From Caulobacter sp. UNC358MFTsu5.1 (GTDB lineage Bacteria; Pseudomonadota; Alphaproteobacteria; Caulobacterales; Caulobacteraceae), in assembly GCF_000712075.1 (NCBI RefSeq), contig NZ_JONW01000013.1:62001-126000 (forward strand): 64,000 nt of DNA, in the 5' to 3' direction. The position numbers were made by a program, and so were the translations under genes. Shown piece by piece: positions 18,200 to 26,534 of the stretch. Under the pieces are notes generated by a model. It ran no database searches. It was not told the origin of the DNA and saw only the letters and a list, made by a program, of their open reading frames with translations. Every line of letters starts with the position of its first letter. The stretch's first letter is position 1.

Positions 18200-19764
18200 G
18201 CCAGACGGGATCGACCGACGTGCTGGTGATCGGCGGCGGCCTGGCCGGGACCTGGGCCGCCATCGCCGCCGCGCGCGAGGGCGCCGAGGTCGTCCTGGCC
18301 GACAAGGGTCATTGCGGGACCAGCGGCGTCACCGCCACCGCCGGTCCCGGCCACTGGTGGGTCCCGCCGGAAGCGCGCGATGCCGCCGTCGCGGACCGGC
18401 TGAAGCGTTCGCTGGGCCTGGGCGATCCGGACTGGATGCGGCGGATTCTCGATCTGACCTGGACCAGCCTGCCGACCCTGCGCGGCTATTACGACTTCTC
18501 GACCGACGACGAGGGACGGCCGTTCTATCGCGGCCTGCGCGGGCCGGAATACATGCGGGCGATGCGCAACCTGGCGCTGGCCCAGGGCGTGCGCATCCTC
18601 GACCACCATCCGGCCCTGGAACTGCTGCGGCACGGCGACGGGTCCATCGCCGGCGCGTCGGGCCTGGCCCTGCGCGGCGAGCGGCCGTGGACGATCCGGG
18701 CCGGAGCGGTGGTGCTGGCCACCGGCGGCTGCGCCTTCGCCTCGCGGCTGCTGGGCTCGGCCACGAACACCGGCGACGGCCTGCTGATGGGCGTCGAGGC
18801 CGGCGCCGACCTGTCGGGCATGGAGTTCACCAACTACTACACCCCGGCCATGGCCGGTACGAACATGGCCCGGTCGATGGCCTACAGCTTCGCCCGCTGG
18901 TTCGACGCCGACGATCGCGAGCTCGACATCCCCAACGGACCGGACGTCACCCCGCACCTGGCGCGGGCCCTGATGGCCGGGCCGCTGTTCTGCCGCCTGG
19001 ACCGCGTGCCGGAGGACATCCGCCGGGTGATGCCGCAGGTGCAGCCCAACTTCGTCCTGCCGTTCGACCGCAAGGGGATCGACGCCTACCGCGACCGCTT
19101 CGAGGTCACCCTGCACGCCGAGGGCACGGTGCGGGGGATCGGCGGGCTGCGGGTGACGGACCAGGCTTGCCAGACCCAGGTCCCTGGCCTGTTCGCGGCC
19201 GGCGACGCGGCCAGCCGCGAGCTGGTGACCGGCGCGATCTCGGGCGGTGGGGCCGTCAATTCGTCCTGGGCCCTGTCGTCGGGCCAGTGGGCCGGGGCGG
19301 GCGCCGCGCGGCTGGCGCTGGGGCAGGGTGCGAGGGCGGACGCGCTGGTGGTGGCCTCGGGCCGCGCCGGCCTGCGGCCGGCCCGCGCGGAAGGTCCGGT
19401 GGACCTGAAGGCCGCCGTACAGGTGGTGCGCGACGAGCTGAACGACTACGGACGCAACATCTTCCGGCGCGGCGCGACCTTGGCGGGATCGATCCGGAGA
19501 CTGGACGACGTCTGGATCGACCTGGCCGACCATGCGCGCGGCGAGGGCAGGGCGTCCCTGCGAACGCGGGAAGCCGCCGCCCTGGTCGCCGCGGGCCGCT
19601 GGAGCAAGGCCTCGGCCCTGGCCCGGCGCGAGAGCCGGGGCATGCACAGGCGCGAGGACGCGGCCGGCCCGGACCCCCGCTTCGCCGCGCGGCAACGGGC
19701 CGGCGGCTTGAGCACCGTGTGGACCGCGTTCGAACCGACCGGCGCCCAGGCGGAGGTGGCCTGA
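18196..19764 (+). CDS. FAD-dependent oxidoreductase, fumarate reductase/AprA-like
   Basis: 522-aa flavoprotein of the fumarate reductase/succinate dehydrogenase/APS reductase alpha superfamily. The N-terminal dinucleotide fold is VIGGGLAGTWAA (residues 11-22), the C-terminal FAD segment GLFAAGDAASREL, and LATGGCAFASRL lies between them. The following gene encodes an 8-Cys ferredoxin, as in the AprA/AprB pair. It overlaps both neighbours (ATGA before, TGATG after). A redox step on sulfite, a sulfonate or a thioether is suggested by context; the actual reaction is unknown. Confidence 0.87.
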   Translation: MSQTGSTDVLVIGGGLAGTWAAIAAAREGAEVVLADKGHCGTSGVTATAGPGHWWVPPEARDAAVADRLKRSLGLGDPDWMRRILDLTWTSLPTLRGYYDFSTDDEGRPFYRGLRGPEYMRAMRNLALAQGVRILDHHPALELLRHGDGSIAGASGLALRGERPWTIRAGAVVLATGGCAFASRLLGSATNTGDGLLMGVEAGADLSGMEFTNYYTPAMAGTNMARSMAYSFARWFDADDRELDIPNGPDVTPHLARALMAGPLFCRLDRVPEDIRRVMPQVQPNFVLPFDRKGIDAYRDRFEVTLHAEGTVRGIGGLRVTDQACQTQVPGLFAAGDAASRELVTGAISGGGAVNSSWALSSGQWAGAGAARLALGQGARADALVVASGRAGLRPARAEGPVDLKAAVQVVRDELNDYGRNIFRRGATLAGSIRRLDDVWIDLADHARGEGRASLRTREAAALVAAGRWSKASALARRESRGMHRREDAAGPDPRFAARQRAGGLSTVWTAFEPTGAQAEVA

Positions 19765-20168
19765 TGATCGAGGTCGTCATTGACGAACGCTGCACCGGCT
19801 GCGGGACCTGCGTCGACGCCTGCCCCAGCGACGTGCTGGAGGTCGGCTCGGACGGCAAGGCGAGGATCGCCCGCCAGGCCGATTGCCAGACCTGCCTGCT
19901 GTGCGAGCTGCATTGCGCGTCCGACGCCCTGTTCGTCTGGCCCGACTGCGAGGCGCCGGCGGGGATCACCGCCGCGCAGGCCCTGGCGTCGGGCCAGCTG
20001 GGCGCGTTCCGCCGCAACTCCGGCTGGGGCGAGCACGCGGCGACCCACAGCAACCAGCACTGGCGCATGGGCTCGATCTTCGAGCGCGCCCGCCTGCAGG
20101 CGATCCAGATCGCCGCCCAGAAATCCGCTCAAGCGACATCCGCTCAAGCCGAGGAGACGACCCGATGA
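19764..20168 (+). CDS. 2[4Fe-4S] ferredoxin partner of the flavoprotein
   Basis: 134 aa. Cys10, 13, 16 and 20 (CTGCGTCVDAC) form one cluster, and Cys41, 44, 47 and 51 (CQTCLLCELHC) form the second. A C-terminal extension of about 80 residues contains a WGEHAATHSNQHWRMGS stretch that resembles the AprB tail region. The ATG shares its A with the preceding TGA stop. It probably passes electrons to or from the flavoprotein at 18196 as a heterodimer. Confidence 0.88.
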   Translation: MIEVVIDERCTGCGTCVDACPSDVLEVGSDGKARIARQADCQTCLLCELHCASDALFVWPDCEAPAGITAAQALASGQLGAFRRNSGWGEHAATHSNQHWRMGSIFERARLQAIQIAAQKSAQATSAQAEETTR

Positions 20169-20836
20169 GCCAAGAAAGCCTGGCCAAGCTGCTGGCCGAC
20201 CTGCACGCCGAGCGCGTCCGGACCTGGGATCCGGCCGCCCTGAAGATCAATGTCGACCAGCGCGCGACCCTGGTCGCCGGGGCGGACCCCGACGGCTGGA
20301 TCAAGGCCGGCGACGTCGTCGAGCCCTTCGTCCTCAAGGACGTCGAGGGCGGCGAGCTGACCCTGAAGGGCCTGACCGCCAGGGGCCCGGCGGTGCTGGT
20401 GTTCTTCCGGTTCGCCGGCTGCCCGGCCTGCAACATCGCCTTGCCCTACTACGAGCGCGCGCTGCAGCCGACGCTGAAGGCGCTGGGCGTGCCGCTGGTG
20501 GCCGTCAGCCCGCAGGTCCCGGAGCGCCTGGGCGAGATCCGCACCCGCCATGACCTGTCGTTCAAGGTGGCCTCGGACACCGACAACGCGCTCGGGCGCC
20601 GGTTCGGCGTCCTCTACACCGCCGACGAGGCCAGCCAGGCCGCGCAGCGGGCGCGCGGCGGCTCGATCGGCGAGACCACGGGAACGGGCACGTGGGAGCT
20701 GCCCCAGCCCACCGTGGTGGTGATCGGCCGGGATCAGGTCGTGAAGTTCGCCGACGTCAGCCCCGACTGGCTGGTCCGGACCGAGGCCGAACCGGTGATC
20801 GCCGCGGTGCGGGCCCTGGCCGCGGTTCCCGCCTAG
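20165..20836 (+). CDS. AhpC/TSA-type thioredoxin-fold protein
   Basis: 223 aa. A thioredoxin-like fold with FRFAGCPACN puts Cys86 and Cys89 in a CxxC arrangement, followed by ALGVPLVAVSPQ, as in AhpC/TSA-domain peroxiredoxin-like proteins. It is the last gene of the SsuA operon (ATGA overlap with the ferredoxin gene). It may reduce disulfides or detoxify peroxide generated by the flavoprotein. A bidirectional hairpin terminator follows. Confidence 0.85.
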   Translation: MSQESLAKLLADLHAERVRTWDPAALKINVDQRATLVAGADPDGWIKAGDVVEPFVLKDVEGGELTLKGLTARGPAVLVFFRFAGCPACNIALPYYERALQPTLKALGVPLVAVSPQVPERLGEIRTRHDLSFKVASDTDNALGRRFGVLYTADEASQAAQRARGGSIGETTGTGTWELPQPTVVVIGRDQVVKFADVSPDWLVRTEAEPVIAAVRALAAVPA

Positions 20837-20852
20837 GTCTGACTTCGGGTTC

Positions 20853-20892
20853 GCGTTCGGGGCGGTCGTGGACCGAAGTCCGCCCCGAACGC
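20853..20892. terminator. Bidirectional hairpin terminator
   Basis: A 13-bp perfect stem GCGTTCGGGGCGG / CCGCCCCGAACGC with a 14-nt loop lies between the convergent thioredoxin-fold gene (stop 20836) and fecR (stop 20897). There is no clear U-tract. Confidence 0.6.
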
Positions 20893-20896
20893 GCCT

Positions 20897-21901
20897 TCAG
20901 ATGGGACGAGCCGATCGCGCGGACGCGGCGGACGGGCCCAGATAGATCCGCGCGCCGGCGTCCTCGACCTTCAGGTCGAGCAGAGCCGAGATCATCGCCA
21001 CGGCTTCGGCGGGGCGATCCAGCTTGAACCGGCCCGTCACCTTGAGCTCGCCCAGGCGGGGATCGCGCAAGGCCAGGGCCTGCGGGCTGTAGCGGTTGAG
21101 CCGGGCCACCACGTATTTCAGCGGCATGCCGTCGGCCTCGAGCCAGTCGCCGCGCCAGGCGTCGTAGCTGTCGGCGGCCAGGCGTCCGCGGCTGGCGGTG
21201 TGGTCGGCGGCCAGCAGCAGCCATTCGCCCTGGCGCAGCGTGCGGGGCGGGGCGTCGCCCTGGGAGACACGGACCACGCCCTCGAACACCCGGACCTCGA
21301 CGGCGCTGTCGACCTTGTCGACCTCGAACACCGTGCCCACCGCCGTCACCTTGGCGTCGCCGGCCATGACGTTGAAGGGGCGTTGGCGGTTCTTGGCGAC
21401 CTCGAACACGGCGTCGCCTTGGCGCAGGTAGATGTCGCGGGCCGCCCGGCCGTAGGCCACGCTGGCGCGGCTGTCGGCGTTGAGGCGGATGGTCGAGGCG
21501 TCGCTGAGCACGTGGTCGGCCCGCACGCCCACCGCCGTGGCCAGCTCGATCGTCGGTTCGGCCCGTTCGGCGAGCAGGCGCGAGGTCAGGACCCCGCCGC
21601 CCACCAGGACCAGCAGGCACGCCGCGATCAGGCCGGCGCGCGACCAGCCGCCGAGGGCGGCGCGGCGTCGGACGGGAGGGGCGGGCGCCTGAGCGGGCTC
21701 GGCGCGGAGGCGGTCGATCGCGTCCAGCAAGGCGGTGTCGCGCAGGGCGTGGCGCAGCGCGCCGAAGGCCGCGGCGTGCTCGGACGAGGCGTTGAGCCAG
21801 GCGGCGAGGTCGCGGCGCTCGGCGTCCGACAGCTCGTCCAGCCGGTCGATCCAGTCGGCGGCCTCTTCCATCACGCTCAGGTCGTTGTCGTTAGCGCTCA
21901 C
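20897..21901 (-). CDS. FecR-family anti-sigma/sigma regulator
   Basis: 334 aa. An N-terminal cytoplasmic DUF4880-like segment (EEAADWIDRLDELSDAERRDLAAWL in parts) is followed by one transmembrane helix (about 85-108) and a periplasmic FecR domain (ATAVGVRADHVLSDASTIRLNADSRASV) with a C-terminal secretin/STN-like fold. FecR proteins relay the loaded state of a TonB receptor to an ECF sigma factor. It overlaps the sigma gene by 11 bp. The STN-bearing receptor at 22488 is the obvious partner. Confidence 0.92.
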   Translation of the reverse strand: MSANDNDLSVMEEAADWIDRLDELSDAERRDLAAWLNASSEHAAAFGALRHALRDTALLDAIDRLRAEPAQAPAPPVRRRAALGGWSRAGLIAACLLVLVGGGVLTSRLLAERAEPTIELATAVGVRADHVLSDASTIRLNADSRASVAYGRAARDIYLRQGDAVFEVAKNRQRPFNVMAGDAKVTAVGTVFEVDKVDSAVEVRVFEGVVRVSQGDAPPRTLRQGEWLLLAADHTASRGRLAADSYDAWRGDWLEADGMPLKYVVARLNRYSPQALALRDPRLGELKVTGRFKLDRPAEAVAMISALLDLKVEDAGARIYLGPSAASARSARPI

Positions 21902-22412
21902 GGGTCGCCCCCTTCCAGTCGGCGGCGTCGCCGGTCGCGGCGTCCATCACCCCGGCCAGTTCGGCCATGGCGCGGACGAGATGCTTCTTCACGGTTTCCA
22001 GGTTCAGGTCGAGGTCGTCGGCGATCTTCTGCCGCGACTGTCCGTCCATGTGCCGGCGGACGAACACCTCGCGACGGATCGGCGACAGGCGGCGCAGGGC
22101 CGCCTCGAAGACCGCCACGCGCTGCTTGTGCTCCAGCACCTCGTCGGCCAGGGGCAGCTCGCAGCCGTAGTCGGCCTCGCCCAGGCCTTCCTCGCGGCGA
22201 TCGCGCCGGGCCTGGGCGTAGATCAGGGAGTCGGCCACGCGATAGGCGTAGGCCAGCGGCTGGACGATGGCCTGCTTGCGGCTCTGCTCGATCACCATCA
22301 GCAGGGTCTGCTGGAGGATGTCCTCCGCCCGCGACGAGTCGCCGTGGCGACGGGCGATATAGCCGAGAAGCTTGCGTTCATGGGGCCTCAACTCCGCCAG
22401 GAGGTCGATCAT
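21891..22412 (-). CDS. ECF RNA polymerase sigma factor (FecI-like)
   Basis: 173 aa with sigma-70 region 2 (ERKLLGYIARRHGDSSRAEDILQQTLL) and region 4 (LSPIRREVFVRRHMDGQSRQKIADDLDLNLETVKKHL) helix-turn-helix. It is the iron-starvation/FecI type and is paired with fecR by overlap. It should drive the upstream TonB receptor and possibly the phosphoesterase. No region-specific promoter could be confirmed. Confidence 0.92.
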   Translation of the reverse strand: MIDLLAELRPHERKLLGYIARRHGDSSRAEDILQQTLLMVIEQSRKQAIVQPLAYAYRVADSLIYAQARRDRREEGLGEADYGCELPLADEVLEHKQRVAVFEAALRRLSPIRREVFVRRHMDGQSRQKIADDLDLNLETVKKHLVRAMAELAGVMDAATGDAADWKGATRER

Positions 22413-22487
22413 CGCGTTTCCACCGGGCCGTGCGCCGCCTCGTAGGAGGGTAGAGGCGCGGGAGGGGCGATCGGGGACAGGCGGGCG

Positions 22488-25466
22488 TCAAAATTCATAG
22501 GCGACGCCCAAGGTGACGGTGCGGCCGCTGCGGGTGCGAGCCAGCAGGCGGTCGGCGGCGATGTCGGCGAACTGGTCGATGGCCTGGTCGGTGAGGTTCA
22601 ACCCCTCGATCACGACCTTCAGCCCGCGTCCCGCGTTGAAATGCGCCGCGGCGTCGATGTTGTTCATGGCGTGGAAGCCGGAGCCGACATTGCCGTTGCC
22701 GCCGGCCCCGTCCAGATAGCCGTCGCGGTAGGCGCCGGAGATCCGCGCGCCCCAGCGGCCGGTCTCGTAGTAGAGCGTGGCGTTCCAGGTCCAGGGCGAC
22801 AGCTGCATCAGGTCCAGCGACACCGGCTTGCCGTCGATGATCACGTCGGAGCGGCCGTGGGCGTAGGTGATGTTGCCGGTGAAGCCCAGCCTGTCGAACG
22901 GGGCCGGCAGGAAGTCGAAATCGCGCTGGGCGGCCAGCTCGACGCCCGAGATCGTGGCCCCGTCGCCGTTCACCGGCTGGTTGACGTTGTAGATGATCGA
23001 ACCGGTCTGGCCCGGATTGAGGAACTGCAGCGGATAGCCCGTCGACCCATAGGGCGCCGTCGCCGTCTCCATGGTGATGAACGACTCCATGGTCTTGTGG
23101 AAGACGCTCAGCGCGAACGCGCCGACGCGGCCCTGGTAGAGCTCCAGCGACGCCTCGACCGAATTGGCCATGAATGGGCGCAGGTCGGGATTGCCGACCG
23201 TGATCGTGCCGCCGAACGGCGCGGCGTCGACGCTGGCGGCGGCGCGCAGGTCGGCCAGGCTGGGCCGGCTGATGTCGCGGTTGGCGCCCAGGCGAAGGAC
23301 GACGTCGTCGCCAAGGTCCCAGGCCAGGTTCACGGCCGGCAGCACCCCGTCGTAGCGGTGGGCGATCACGGCGGGGGCCAGGGTCACACCGTTGCTGACC
23401 ATGCCGGCCGAGGTCAGGCGGGTGTTGTAGTAGCGCAGTCCGGCGTCGGCCCGCAGGCGCCGTCCGGCCAGTTCTCCGTCGAACTGGTACTGGATGTAGG
23501 CCGCGGCCGTCTTCTCGGTCAGCGAATAGTCGGAGCCCGGCTGGTCGTCGGCCTGGGACAGGTCTCGCTTCTGCCCGAGCAGGGCGTAGACCGCGTCGAC
23601 GTCGCCGACGATGTAGGGGATCAGCGAGCGCTGGTCGGAGACGTATTTCACGCTGGCCGGCAGGACGGGCGTACCGTCGTAGTCGACCCGGTTGCGGCGC
23701 TGATAACCGTCGTTGCGGAACAGCTTGTACTGGACGCCGGCCTTCCAGACGGATCGGGGCCCGGCCGTATAGAGCAGGTCCATCTTGCCGGTCGTGAAGT
23801 CGTTGACGATGGCGTCCTCGCGCGTGTCGGCCCGCATCAGGCTCCAGGCGTCCGGATCGGTCGGGTCGAAGCCGTAGGTGTTGGCCCCGTCGCGCCCCGG
23901 CCCGCGCAGGTCGAAGGCGAAGGCCTTGCCGCTGGCCTGCAGGAAGACCTTGTCGAACACCGGCCCTTCGAAGTCCGAGCGCGAATGGCCCACCATGCCG
24001 CTGACCTCCAGGGTGCGGCTCAGCCGGGTGCGGCCGTTGAGGGCGACCTGGGTGAAGACCGTGGAGTCGGTCGAATGCTTGTGCTCGGTCCGCAGGTCGA
24101 CGCCGTCGAACGCCGCCTGGACCACGTCGTCGCCCCGGATGACCACGCTGTTCAGGCGCTGCGTGCCCAGGATGTCGCCGGTCAGGCCGTTCTTGCCGGC
24201 CGAGGCCAGGGAGAACTCGTCGCGATCGTTGCTCAGCCGGCCGTAGAGCAGGTCGATGTCGAGGCTGGTGTCGGCGCTGGGGCGGTATTGCAGGGCGCCG
24301 GTGAGGCCCAGGCGCGCGCGGCGGTCGAACCAGGTGGAATAGGTCTGGGCCTGGGGGGCGCGGACGCGGTCGTCGCCCTTGGCGTTGACCAGCCGGTCGC
24401 GGTCGGCGGCCGAGACGCCGGGGCCGATATTGGCGGCCGCGACGTTGATCGGGGTCCAGCCCCAGTTGCGGTAGCCGTACTCGTTGACGTCGCTCTCGCT
24501 GTAGGCGGCCGAGACCAGCAGGCCCACGTCGCCCCAGCGGTCGGAGATCAGTCCGGCCAGGCGCGGCGTGACCCCGTCGGTCACGCTGTTGCCCAGGGCC
24601 TTGACCGTCAGGGCGGCCTTGAAGCCCTGATAGTCGAACGGCTTGGCGGTGCGCAGCTCCACCGTGCCGGCCACGCCCCCTTCGTCCTCGTCGACCGCAT
24701 AGGCCTTGCGCACGGTCACCCGGTTGAACAGCTCGGAGGCGAAGATGCTGTAGTCGAAGGCGCGGGTGCGGCTGACCGAGCCGCGATTGTCGAAGCCCGA
24801 CGCCGTCGAGGCCGAGACCTCCATGCCGTTCAGCTGGGTGCGGGTGAAATCGGGACCCAGGCCGCGCAGGGCGATCTGACGGCCTTCGCCGGTGTCGCGC
24901 GAGATCGTCACGCCCGGAATCCGCTGCAGCGACTCCGCCAGGTTCAGGTCGGGGAAGGCGGCGATGTCCTCGGCGAGGATGACGTCCTGGGCGCCCAGGG
25001 CCTGGCGCTTGAGATCGCGGGCCTGCGCGAGGCTGCCCCGGAACCCGGTGACGATCACCTGCTCCACCTCGACCGGCGCGGCGTCGGCGGCCTCGGTCGA
25101 AGCGGGCGGGGGAGGGGCGGCGTCCCACGGGTCCGCCTGGCCCAGCACGTAACCGCCGGCCACGGGTCTCATCCGCAGGCCCTCGCCGCTGATCAGCAGC
25201 GCCAGAGCGTTCTCGGGCCGCAGGACGCCGAAGACCCGCCGTCCGCGTTTGCCGCGGATGTCGACGAAGGTCATCACGGGCGCGTCGGCCTGCTGTGAGA
25301 AGACGCGGAGGGCGTTGGCCAGGTCGCCCTGGCTGATGTCGAACCGGCGGGGCGCGGCGCGGATCTCGGCCTGGGCGTGGTCCGGCGTCAGTCCCGACAG
25401 GAGGAGGGCGGTCGCGAACGCCGGAAGCGACGGCCGGGTGAGCAGAGCCGCCTTTCGCCACCCCAT
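22488..25466 (-). CDS. TonB-dependent receptor with N-terminal STN signalling domain
   Basis: 992 aa. After a signal peptide (cleavage near AQAE) comes an STN domain (about 38-110: FDISQGDLANALRVFSQQADAPV). Then come the VTGFRGSLAQARDLKR box, the plug (EDIAAFPDLNLAESLQRIPG) and a barrel ending VAYEF. The STN domain signals to FecR, and the ECF sigma and fecR genes lie directly downstream on the same strand. It is a member of the IAAFPDLN receptor group common in Caulobacterales. The ligand is unknown; the adjacent phosphoesterase suggests a phosphorylated compound. Confidence 0.93.
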   Translation of the reverse strand: MGWRKAALLTRPSLPAFATALLLSGLTPDHAQAEIRAAPRRFDISQGDLANALRVFSQQADAPVMTFVDIRGKRGRRVFGVLRPENALALLISGEGLRMRPVAGGYVLGQADPWDAAPPPPASTEAADAAPVEVEQVIVTGFRGSLAQARDLKRQALGAQDVILAEDIAAFPDLNLAESLQRIPGVTISRDTGEGRQIALRGLGPDFTRTQLNGMEVSASTASGFDNRGSVSRTRAFDYSIFASELFNRVTVRKAYAVDEDEGGVAGTVELRTAKPFDYQGFKAALTVKALGNSVTDGVTPRLAGLISDRWGDVGLLVSAAYSESDVNEYGYRNWGWTPINVAAANIGPGVSAADRDRLVNAKGDDRVRAPQAQTYSTWFDRRARLGLTGALQYRPSADTSLDIDLLYGRLSNDRDEFSLASAGKNGLTGDILGTQRLNSVVIRGDDVVQAAFDGVDLRTEHKHSTDSTVFTQVALNGRTRLSRTLEVSGMVGHSRSDFEGPVFDKVFLQASGKAFAFDLRGPGRDGANTYGFDPTDPDAWSLMRADTREDAIVNDFTTGKMDLLYTAGPRSVWKAGVQYKLFRNDGYQRRNRVDYDGTPVLPASVKYVSDQRSLIPYIVGDVDAVYALLGQKRDLSQADDQPGSDYSLTEKTAAAYIQYQFDGELAGRRLRADAGLRYYNTRLTSAGMVSNGVTLAPAVIAHRYDGVLPAVNLAWDLGDDVVLRLGANRDISRPSLADLRAAASVDAAPFGGTITVGNPDLRPFMANSVEASLELYQGRVGAFALSVFHKTMESFITMETATAPYGSTGYPLQFLNPGQTGSIIYNVNQPVNGDGATISGVELAAQRDFDFLPAPFDRLGFTGNITYAHGRSDVIIDGKPVSLDLMQLSPWTWNATLYYETGRWGARISGAYRDGYLDGAGGNGNVGSGFHAMNNIDAAAHFNAGRGLKVVIEGLNLTDQAIDQFADIAADRLLARTRSGRTVTLGVAYEF

Positions 25467-25543
25467 GTTTCGCAGTCGACCGTCACGTTACGCCCAGCGC
25501 GTCTCCTAGCCGGATCGCATGTCACTTATTTGAAGCCCGGTCG

Positions 25544-26452
25544 CTAACGGCGAAGCTTCAGCCGGAGGTTGGTCTGGCGCCCGAAGCCGGTCAATCGCAG
25601 GTGGTCGGACCCGAAGTCGAGCACCGCATAGGCCGTCTCCTCGGTGTCGAGCATGCCCTTCAGGTTCACGCAGTGCAGGCCGCCGGTCTCGCCGTAGTTG
25701 CCGTCGTGATTGTGGCCGTTGATCCAGACCTTGGCGGCGCGGTGGCGGACCACCAGGTCGGTCACTTCCGTCGCGTTCCACAGATTGTGCGGGTTCGCCG
25801 GGAAGATCGGGAAATGGCAGTAGAGCGCCGCCTTCAGGCCGCGCCGCCCGGCGTCGGCCAGGGTCGCGTCGATCCATTGCAGCTGGGCGGCGCCGATCCC
25901 GCCGTCCCAATCGGGCGCGCCCGGGAAGCGTTCGCGGTGCAGGCGCTGGCTCAGCGCCAGCTCGGGGCTTCCGGCCGGCCAGCCGTATTCGCTGAGGTCG
26001 TTGCCGTCGAGGGCCAGGAACACCCAGCCGCGGGTCTCGAAGCTGTAGTAGCGCGCCGGCATGCCCAGCCGGGCGGCGACCAGGGCCTTCTTGTCGTCGT
26101 CGACCGCGAAGTCGTGGTTGCCCAGCACGAACCGCCAGGGATGGCGCAGGGCGTCGATCGCAGGCTGCTGGGCGTCGAAACTGGCCCAGCCCTGGTCGAT
26201 GAAGTCGCCCAGGTGGACCACGTGATCCAGCGCCAAGGTGTTGAAATGGTCGACGGCGGCCCGCAGCTTGGCCGGCGAGCGGCGATACATCCGCGCGCCG
26301 TTGTCGTCCTGATCCGCATACTGACAGTCGGCGACGGCGCCCACGCGCAGCGGCCCCGAGCCGGAGCGCATGGGGGCGGCGAGGGCGGCGGACGCCGCCA
26401 GGCTCATGCCCGACGCCAGGAATCCGCGCCGATGGAGGAGGGGAAGGGCCAT
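25544..26452 (-). CDS. Tat-exported metallophosphoesterase
   Basis: 302 aa of the calcineurin-like phosphoesterase superfamily. Metal-ligand motifs: GAVADCQYAD, HLGDFIDQG, LGNHDF, CHFPIF and INGHNHDG. The N-terminus HRRGFLASGMSLAASAALAAP is Tat-like although only two arginines are certain. It is flanked by two TonB receptors on the same strand. It probably removes phosphate from an imported or periplasmic ligand before uptake. Known relatives include ADP-ribose/CDP-alcohol type phosphodiesterases. Confidence 0.9.
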   Translation of the reverse strand: MALPLLHRRGFLASGMSLAASAALAAPMRSGSGPLRVGAVADCQYADQDDNGARMYRRSPAKLRAAVDHFNTLALDHVVHLGDFIDQGWASFDAQQPAIDALRHPWRFVLGNHDFAVDDDKKALVAARLGMPARYYSFETRGWVFLALDGNDLSEYGWPAGSPELALSQRLHRERFPGAPDWDGGIGAAQLQWIDATLADAGRRGLKAALYCHFPIFPANPHNLWNATEVTDLVVRHRAAKVWINGHNHDGNYGETGGLHCVNLKGMLDTEETAYAVLDFGSDHLRLTGFGRQTNLRLKLRR

Positions 26453-26483
26453 GGCGGCCTCCGGTGTCGGAATACAAGAAAAT

Positions 26484-26519
26484 CCCGTCCGGCGCGCAGG
26501 GGGCGACGCGCCGGACGGG
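26484..26519 (-). terminator. Rho-independent terminator after the 26535 receptor
   Basis: A 13-bp stem CCCGTCCGGCGCG / CGCGCCGGACGGG. On the minus strand it is followed by ATTTTCTTG, a modest U-tract. It separates the 900-aa receptor from the phosphoesterase gene. Confidence 0.7.
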
Positions 26520-26534
26520 TCCTCGTCGACGGAC

